From positions 62,001 to 126,000 of the forward strand of contig JACKMU010000002.1 in assembly GCA_024235215.1 (NCBI GenBank): a DNA stretch of 64,000 nucleotides, given 5' to 3'. The stretch is from Chromatiaceae bacterium. Its GTDB lineage: Bacteria > Pseudomonadota > Gammaproteobacteria > Chromatiales > Chromatiaceae. Numbering within the stretch: position 1 is the first letter of the stretch; every line of letters begins with the position of its first letter. The notes under the pieces were generated by a model that worked only from the letters and a program-made list of their open reading frames with translations, ran no database searches and was not told the DNA's origin. This document shows positions 58,888 to 64,000 of the stretch, in pieces. Made by a program: the position numbers and the translations under genes.

Positions 58888-59676
58888 ATGACCCCTACCC
58901 GACCCGACAGCGAGGACTATCAGCGCAAGAAACGACTCTACGATCAGCTGCTGACCATTTACGGCCGCAAGCCGGTACTGGAAGCACTGCAGCAGCCTGG
59001 TATTCTCGTCCACCGACTCCATCTGGCCGACAGCAACCGACCGGCCGCGCTGCTGGATGAGATCAGCACCCTCGCCCGGGCCAAGGGCGCCGAGATCTGC
59101 CTCCACAGCAAGCAGGCGCTGTCGCGCATCTCCCGCAACGGCAAACAGGATCAGGGTGTAGCGGTCGATCTGGTGTTGGCTGGCTATCAGCCCCACGAAG
59201 TGTTTCTCGCCAATATGCCCGTGGAATTCGAACTGATCGCACTGGACGGTGTCACCAACCCGCAGAATCTGGGGATGATTCTGCGCTCGGTGGCTGCCAG
59301 CGGCAGCGCCGGCGTGCTGCTGCCGCGTCAGGGTGGCGCGCAGATCGACCCGCTGGTGATCAAGGCCAGCGCCGGCGCGCTGTTCCGCTGTCCGATCGTC
59401 CGTTGCGACTCACTGGAGCAGGCGCTGGCCGCGTTCAAGGCCCGGGGCGTGCGCCTGTACAGCCTCTCCTCCCACGCGGAAACCGCGCTGGGATCACTGG
59501 ATAAACGCGGTGCGAAAATTTTCGTACTGGGTAATGAAACCCACGGGGTGTCAGAGTCGGTGGAAAGACTGTGCGACTCCTCCGTGGCCATTCCGATGCA
59601 CAATGGTGTGGAATCACTCAACGTGGCGGTGACCGCCAGCCTGCTCGCATTCAGAACATATTTGGGGTCAGAGTAA
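58888..59676 (+). CDS. TrmH/SpoU family RNA ribose 2'-O-methyltransferase
   Basis: A 262-residue SPOUT methyltransferase with an N-terminal substrate-binding domain (about 1-95, L7Ae-like: LVHRLHLAD) and a C-terminal catalytic domain with three motifs: DGVTNPQNLGMILRSVAASG, IFVLGNETHGVSESV and IPMHNGVESLNVAVTASLLAF, forming the knotted AdoMet site. ATG 58888 follows GAAGAGC; the earlier in-frame starts lie in the opposite gene. The last residues (LGSE) and stop TAA fall inside a REP-like hairpin. Likely methylates rRNA or tRNA; RlmB-type (23S Gm2251) is one option. Confidence 0.87.
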   Translation: MTPTRPDSEDYQRKKRLYDQLLTIYGRKPVLEALQQPGILVHRLHLADSNRPAALLDEISTLARAKGAEICLHSKQALSRISRNGKQDQGVAVDLVLAGYQPHEVFLANMPVEFELIALDGVTNPQNLGMILRSVAASGSAGVLLPRQGGAQIDPLVIKASAGALFRCPIVRCDSLEQALAAFKARGVRLYSLSSHAETALGSLDKRGAKIFVLGNETHGVSESVERLCDSSVAIPMHNGVESLNVAVTASLLAFRTYLGSE

Positions 59677-59737
59677 AAACTACAGCAGTCAATTATGGGT
59701 GTAAAAAAACATGCGGCTGAATTTTTACTCTGACCCC
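59664..59737. repeat. REP-like hairpin element with 16-bp perfect inverted repeats
   Basis: GGGGTCAGAGTAAAAA (59664-59679) and its exact complement (59722-59737) flank a 42-nt centre, giving a 74-bp stem-loop. Ends of the form GGGGTCAGAGTAAAAT are well known in dispersed elements linked to REP-associated tyrosine (IS200-like) transposases. The left end contains the stop codon (TAA, 59674-59676) of the methyltransferase gene, and a half copy lies at 43271-43286. No transposase gene is nearby. Confidence 0.8.
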
Positions 59738-59748
59738 CCAATAAACGC

Positions 59749-60822
59749 TCACCCCTCTCCCTCCTCGGAATTGAACAGCACCAGTTCGTTCATCTTGATG
59801 GCTACCGGAAGGGTGGCACCCAGTGGCAGATCATTGTGACCCTTGGTGATGTACAGGATGTGGGTTCCACTGGGGAGACGCAGACGGTAGAGGATATCGG
59901 CCCCGCGAAAAGAACGCTCCACCACTTCCGCCGGCAAGCCCCCCTGCTGGCGCACCACATCATCCGGGCGCAACAGCATTTCCAGCTCCTGCTCACTGGC
60001 AATCCCAGCGGCAAATTGGGGAGTTCCTGTCCCGTCCGGCAGGAGAGGTCCAAACTCACTGTATAATCTCTGGTCAGTGCCACGCAGCACGGGTAACCAG
60101 ACTCCCTGTCCGATAAATCCGGCGACGAAACGATCGGCCGGTTTGTGATAGAGGTTGTAGGCGCTGTCCCACTGCCGGATTCTCCCCTGGTGCATCACCG
60201 CAATCCGGTCCGCCATCGCAAAGGCCTCATTCTGATCGTGTGTCACCAGCAGTGCGCTGGTCTGCTCGCTGCGCAGAATCTGGCGTACCTCACGGGCAAG
60301 ATTCTCACGCAAATCCACGTCCATGCTGGAGAAGGGCTCATCCAACAGCAGCAGCGCGGGCTTCGGCGCCAACGCCCTGATCAATGCAACACGCTGCTGT
60401 TGACCGCCGGAAAGCTGATGCGGATAGCAGTCGCCGATATTGGGCAATGCGACCAGACGCAGCAGTTCGTCCACCCGCTCCCGCCGCTGTGGAAGTGGCA
60501 GATGAGCGATCCCGAATTCGATATTGCGCGCCACACTGAGATGAGGAAAAAGCGCAAAATCCTGGAACACCATGCCGATTCCACGTCTCTCCGGTGCCAG
60601 GGTGTGCCCCGGCAGACTCACCTTCTGACCGCTGATCAGAATATGGCCACGGCGCACCGGTTCGAAGCCGGCAATGGCTCGTAACAGCGTAGTCTTGCCG
60701 CAGCCGGAGGGCCCCAGCAGGCAGCTGATCTCGCCCGGTGCGAGCACCAGCGAGACACCCTGAACCACCGCAGTCTCACCATACGCCACCTGCACCTGTT
60801 GCAGTTCAAGTGGACTCAGCAT
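59749..60822 (-). CDS. fbpC: Fe(III) ABC transporter ATP-binding protein (FbpC type)
   Basis: A 357-residue ATPase energising iron import. Walker A LLGPSGCGKTTLL, signature LSGGQQQRVALIRAL, Walker B PALLLLDEPFSSMD, a switch histidine in LLVTHDQNEAFAMAD, and a C-terminal TOBE-like domain (about 245-345). ATG 60822 with a GGAGAG site is chosen over the GTG at 60849. It overlaps the permease stop by 17 nt. The third gene of the fbpABC-like operon. Confidence 0.9.
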   Translation of the reverse strand: MLSPLELQQVQVAYGETAVVQGVSLVLAPGEISCLLGPSGCGKTTLLRAIAGFEPVRRGHILISGQKVSLPGHTLAPERRGIGMVFQDFALFPHLSVARNIEFGIAHLPLPQRRERVDELLRLVALPNIGDCYPHQLSGGQQQRVALIRALAPKPALLLLDEPFSSMDVDLRENLAREVRQILRSEQTSALLVTHDQNEAFAMADRIAVMHQGRIRQWDSAYNLYHKPADRFVAGFIGQGVWLPVLRGTDQRLYSEFGPLLPDGTGTPQFAAGIASEQELEMLLRPDDVVRQQGGLPAEVVERSFRGADILYRLRLPSGTHILYITKGHNDLPLGATLPVAIKMNELVLFNSEEGEG

Positions 60823-62461
60823 AACGCTCTCCGGAACGGCTGATGGCACGACTGAGCAGCACCACGGGAATCACTCCCACCGCAACGATGGTCAGTGCCG
60901 CTACCGAAGAGTCGGCCAATCGCTCGTCCGATGCCAGTTCGTAGGCCCTTACCGCCAGGGTGTTGAAATTGAATGGACGCAGTATCAACGTTGCCGGCAG
61001 CTCTTTGAGTACATCGACGAAAACCAGCAGCAGTGCACTGAAGAGCGCTCCACGCATCATCGGAAGATGAATCTTCATCAGCACACTGCGGGGTGCACAG
61101 CCCAGGGAGCGGGCGGCATCATCCATGTTCGGTGTGACGCGCGCCAATCCGGACTCGACCGACTGCAGCGAAACCGCGAGAAAACGCACCGCGTAGGCGA
61201 ACAGCAGAATAAAGAGAGTACCGCTGAAGAGCAAACCGGTGGAGAGACCGAACAGCTCGCGACTCCAGTCATCGATGCGATTATCCAGCCAGCCGAATGG
61301 CAGCATCACCCCGACTGCGATGACGGTGCCGGGGACAGCATAGCCCATCGCCGACAGGCGCACGGCAAAGGCCAGCCTGGGCGAGGGGAAAAGACGGCGA
61401 CCATAGCCCAGAAACAGCGCCAATAGCAGGGTGATGGTCGCCGCACTGATGGCCAGCAGCAGACTATGACCGACCAGCTGCAAAAAGCGCTGGTCCAGCG
61501 TCTCCTCGGCGATGGAACAGGCCCAGACCAGCAGCTGCCCGGCTGGAATCAGAAATCCGCAGGTCAGGGGCAGCAAACAGAGCAGCACCACCGCCCACCT
61601 GCGGTAACCGTACAGTGTATGGCGCGGCAGATGGCGATAACGCCCACCGGTCTGAAAAAAACGCAGACGCCGGCGCGAATAGTGCTCCAGCAGGATCAGC
61701 ACGAAGACACAGCTCATCAGCAGCGCTGCCAGCTGTGCCGCAGCGGCGCTGTCATTCAATCCGAACCAGGTGCGAAAAATACCGGTGGTAAAGGTCGCAA
61801 TACCGAAGTATTGAACAGTACCGTAGTCAGCCAGTGTCTCCATCAGCGCCAGCGACAGTCCGGTCACCACCGCCGGACGTGCCAGTGGCAGCGTGACCGA
61901 GAAAAACACCCGCCAGGGCCCGGCACCAAGCACCCGCCCCGCCTCCAGTGTGGAGAGCGACTGACCGAGAAAACTGGCGCGCGACAGCATGTAGACGTAA
62001 GGATAGAGCACCAGCGACAGCATCAGCACTGCACCACCCAGCGAGCGTACCTCGGGAAATACGTAATCGCCCGCTGACCAGCCGAACACAGCCCGCAAGG
62101 CTCCCTGCACCGGACCGGCGAACTCGAGCAGACCGGTATAGGTGTAGGCGATGATATAGGCGGGAATCGCCAGCGGCAGCAGCAGCGCCCACTCGAAGAA
62201 GCGGCGACCGGGAAACTCATATACGGTGGTGGCCCAGGCGGTGGGTATTCCGAGCAGCAGCACACCGATGGCGACACCGCCCACCAGAATGAACGAGTTG
62301 CTCAGATAGTCGCTCAGTACCGTAGCAACCAGGTGACGCCACACGTCACCGGCCGGGACGAAGAGAAAGCTGAACACGACGAAGACCGGCAGCGCCAGCA
62401 GCAGGGCGGAGAACAGAACACCGGCCCGCCACAGCGCGGGCCGGAAGATTTTTTGTGTCAC
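60806..62461 (-). CDS. fbpB: Fe(III) ABC transporter permease (FbpB type)
   Basis: A 551-residue membrane protein with two fused permease halves, about twelve membrane helices in all, the usual length for FbpB. Each half carries an EAA-type loop, for example ARVLGAGPWRVFFSVTLPLARPAVVTGL and AARSLGCAPRSVLMKIHLPMMRGA, which bind the ATPase. GTG start at 62461. It lies 21 nt after the binding-protein gene. A GC-rich, leucine-rich composition is in line with neighbours. Confidence 0.91.
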   Translation of the reverse strand: MTQKIFRPALWRAGVLFSALLLALPVFVVFSFLFVPAGDVWRHLVATVLSDYLSNSFILVGGVAIGVLLLGIPTAWATTVYEFPGRRFFEWALLLPLAIPAYIIAYTYTGLLEFAGPVQGALRAVFGWSAGDYVFPEVRSLGGAVLMLSLVLYPYVYMLSRASFLGQSLSTLEAGRVLGAGPWRVFFSVTLPLARPAVVTGLSLALMETLADYGTVQYFGIATFTTGIFRTWFGLNDSAAAAQLAALLMSCVFVLILLEHYSRRRLRFFQTGGRYRHLPRHTLYGYRRWAVVLLCLLPLTCGFLIPAGQLLVWACSIAEETLDQRFLQLVGHSLLLAISAATITLLLALFLGYGRRLFPSPRLAFAVRLSAMGYAVPGTVIAVGVMLPFGWLDNRIDDWSRELFGLSTGLLFSGTLFILLFAYAVRFLAVSLQSVESGLARVTPNMDDAARSLGCAPRSVLMKIHLPMMRGALFSALLLVFVDVLKELPATLILRPFNFNTLAVRAYELASDERLADSSVAALTIVAVGVIPVVLLSRAISRSGERYAEST

Positions 62462-62482
62462 ACGCTTTTTCCGGTTAAGTCG

Positions 62483-63517
62483 TTACTTCCACCCTGCCCG
62501 GTCCATGATCATCACAGCCGCACTGTTGTAGCGACCCAGTTCCCCCAGATTCAGGCTGTCGGATTTGAATTCGCCCCACTGCTGCAGCAGGTCACTCCAG
62601 GCCACTCCGGTACGCACCGGATACTCAAAATTGACCCGGGCATACCAGGACTGAGCCTCTGGCTGAACCAGGAACTCCAGTAGTTTCACCGCATTCTCCC
62701 GATTACGTGCATATGTGGTCAGCGCAGCCCCGCTGACATTGACATGAGTACCACGATCCGATTGATTCGGCCAGATGATCGCCATCTTTTCCGCCGCCAG
62801 GCGCTCGCTATCATCCCGACTGCTCAGCATGCCGCCGTAGTAATAGGTGTTCGCCACTGCGATATCGCACTCCCCCGCTGCCGCTGCCTTGATCTGATCG
62901 CGATCGCCCCCTTTCGGAGAGCGGGCCAGGTTGTTCACCAGACCCGTGGCCCACTGCTCGGTCTGCTCCGCGCCGGAGTGGGCGATCATCGAAGCGACCA
63001 GCGACTGATTATAGATATTGTCCGAGGAGCGAATGCAGATTTTTCCCTTCCATTGCGGATCGGCCAGCGCTTCATAGCGGGTAAGATCAGCCGGCGAAAC
63101 TTTCCCCTTGACGTAGAAGATCGGACGGGCGCGCAGCGAGAGTCCGTACCAGTGCCCTGTGGGCTCACGATAGGCTGCCGGCACCCCCTGCAGTAACACA
63201 TCGGTAACCACCGGCTGGGTGAGCCCCGCCTCTTTGGCCCGATACAAACGCCCGGCATCACTGGTGATGAGCAGATCGGCCGGCGTGTTGCGCCCCTCCG
63301 ACTGCAGCCGCTGTAGCAGCGCATCCTCCTTGCCAGTCACCAGATTGACAGTGATTCCCGTCTGTTCGCTGAAACGGTCCAGCAGCGGTTTGATCAGTGC
63401 TTCCTTGCGTGCCGAGTAGAGATTGACCTCCTCCGGCGCCGCAGCGGGTGAGAACCCAACAGATCCCACGCCCAGTACAACCGATAGCGCAACAGAAGCA
63501 GCCGATTTGAACCACAT
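62483..63517 (-). CDS. fbpA: Fe(III)-binding periplasmic protein (FbpA/FutA type)
   Basis: A 344-residue ferric-iron binding protein. Signal peptide about residues 1-27 (ALSVVLGVGSVGFSPAAA); then VNLYSARKEALIKPLLDRFSEQTGI, where a tyrosine is an iron ligand, and NTYYYGGM near residue 225 with the pair of tyrosines of the ferric site. It is the first gene of the iron import operon and starts 23 nt after a GAGAGG site, behind a promoter that overlaps a Fur-like palindrome. Classification as iron rather than thiamine or polyamine binding rests on these motifs and the Fur box. Confidence 0.9.
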   Translation of the reverse strand: MWFKSAASVALSVVLGVGSVGFSPAAAPEEVNLYSARKEALIKPLLDRFSEQTGITVNLVTGKEDALLQRLQSEGRNTPADLLITSDAGRLYRAKEAGLTQPVVTDVLLQGVPAAYREPTGHWYGLSLRARPIFYVKGKVSPADLTRYEALADPQWKGKICIRSSDNIYNQSLVASMIAHSGAEQTEQWATGLVNNLARSPKGGDRDQIKAAAAGECDIAVANTYYYGGMLSSRDDSERLAAEKMAIIWPNQSDRGTHVNVSGAALTTYARNRENAVKLLEFLVQPEAQSWYARVNFEYPVRTGVAWSDLLQQWGEFKSDSLNLGELGRYNSAAVMIMDRAGWK

Positions 63518-63964
63518 GGTGACCTCTCATCATTTACGATTTCAATTGATAATGAGAAATACTCTCATTTGCAATTATCAGTTGCAACTCTTTTTTCGTC
63601 ATGTAGTGCGTCATCGCTGCCGCAACCACCCGGTTTTCTCCTGTCTGGGGGAGTCCGGTATACTATCCACGGTGTCTCAGCGTTGCAGTGGGAAGCGCGG
63701 TGTGATGGGTTGTTTTCGGGAGCAACTGACTCATTGAACCGGGATTTCAGCCAACCCATATCCCTGCATGCCGGCGGATCCGGACGAGTGGCAGCAGAGT
63801 GCACTGTGACCCCATCAGCGGCGTGAAGAGTGAGTTTTCAGTTGAAGCTCCCCGCCAAACTTAGGCATAGTCTGCATCGAATTGTCGCAACCGACAGCGG
63901 TGGCTGCCTGCCACCGATCGATTCCGACAGCAGTGCATCACATTTGGAGAGGAGTGCGGAGAGA
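63518..63964. other. Divergent intergenic region between fbpA and fur-like gene
   Basis: 447 bases with no supportable gene. It contains the fbpA promoter and Fur box (63546-63574). No further clear palindrome is seen toward the right-hand gene, apart from GGAGAGGAG ribosome-binding sequence at 63946-63954. Confidence 0.6.
63546..63574 (-). promoter_or_regulatory. fbpA promoter with overlapping Fur box
   Basis: On the minus strand, TTGCAA (63574-63569), a 17-nt spacer and TATCAA (63551-63546) form a plausible sigma70 promoter. The spacer holds AATGAGA-AATAC-TCTCATT (63551-63569), a 7-bp perfect inverted repeat resembling the AT-rich Fur box GATAATGATAATCATTATC. Iron-dependent repression by Fur is expected. 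Confidence 0.72.
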
Positions 63965-64000
63965 TTGGAAAACCAGGACATCAAGAACGCGGGTCTGAAG
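63965..64000 (+). CDS. fur: Ferric uptake regulator (Fur), N-terminal fragment
   Basis: Twelve codons at the right edge of the window. From a TTG start at 63965 the sequence reads MENQDIKNAGLK, matching the N terminus of gammaproteobacterial Fur (MxxxDLKKAGLKVTLPR). A GGAGAGGAG site lies about 10 nt upstream. The other in-frame TTG at 63944 would add seven residues. Fur represses the iron importer next door. The call rests on a short stretch. Confidence 0.6.
   Translation, partial: MENQDIKNAGLK

Noticed and set aside
1..64000. tRNA, rRNA, CRISPR arrays, prophage genes
   Set aside because: Looked for cloverleaf or rRNA motifs, regularly spaced repeats and phage hallmark proteins; none supportable in the window.

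Overview
This window is a contiguous, GC-rich, gene-dense chromosomal segment of a gammaproteobacterium. I count about 57 protein genes, and I see no rRNA, tRNA, CRISPR array, prophage or intact insertion sequence. The gene content suggests a facultatively autotrophic sulfur-oxidising member of the Chromatiales or a related lineage. The pointers are a two-subunit 2-oxoacid:ferredoxin oxidoreductase, a sulfide:quinone oxidoreductase homologue, an aa3-type oxidase cluster, bacteriohemerythrin, a PEP-CTERM protein and several small proteins typical of gammaproteobacteria. The lineage is an inference from content and not an identification.

Layout. 1-3.1 kb: korA-korB and a ferritin-like protein in one overlapping operon. 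3.2-6.6 kb: an RRM-like small protein, a fumarylacetoacetase-family hydrolase, riboflavin synthase and two unknown proteins. 6.6-10.5 kb: an ExeA/GspA-type ATPase with GspB, then an unknown lipoprotein on the other strand. 10.6-16.8 kb: a Uup-type ABC-F protein, a TrpB2-type enzyme translationally coupled to an FNR-like regulator, an unknown protein and a long-form IspG. 16.8-24.0 kb: an SQR homologue, a secreted repeat protein, dnaE2 behind a remarkable LexA palindrome, an inorganic pyrophosphatase homologue and a DUF2189 membrane protein.

24.4-32.0 kb is a cytochrome c oxidase cluster: DUF2244, coxB with a fused cytochrome c domain, coxA, a 48-residue assembly protein, cox11/ctaG, coxC, DUF2909 (opposite strand), surf1, a Sco-like thioredoxin-fold protein and heme O synthase. 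Its likely promoter carries an FNR-type box over the -35 element. 32.2-40.7 kb holds a 779-residue helical-repeat protein, an RpiR regulator with two crotonases and an ADP-forming acyl-CoA synthetase, and a bacteriohemerythrin. 41.0-43.0 kb holds a PEP-CTERM protein and an HdeA-like/peptidoglycan-binding protein.

43.4-51.5 kb is themed around phosphate or an anion: two PhoU-like (DUF47) proteins, a Pit transporter, and an operon of an OprO/OprP-like porin, a PhnD-like binding protein and a membrane GGDEF-EAL protein. 51.6-58.7 kb: NamZ-like muramidase with a DOMON-like protein, a SIMPL protein, and a molybdenum hydroxylase operon (small FeS subunit, Tat-exported large subunit, XdhC, MocA). 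58.8-64.0 kb: a TrmH-family RNA methyltransferase that ends inside a REP-like hairpin, a Fe(III) ABC importer with a Fur-box promoter, and the first codons of a gene that looks like fur at the window edge.

Most notable signals: the 40-bp LexA palindrome whose arm also contains the dnaE2 ribosome-binding site; the FNR box/-35 overlap before the oxidase cluster together with an FNR-like regulator in the same window; the porin/PhnD-like/c-di-GMP operon; and the REP-like hairpin supplying a gene's stop codon. No clearly new defence or mobile system was found.
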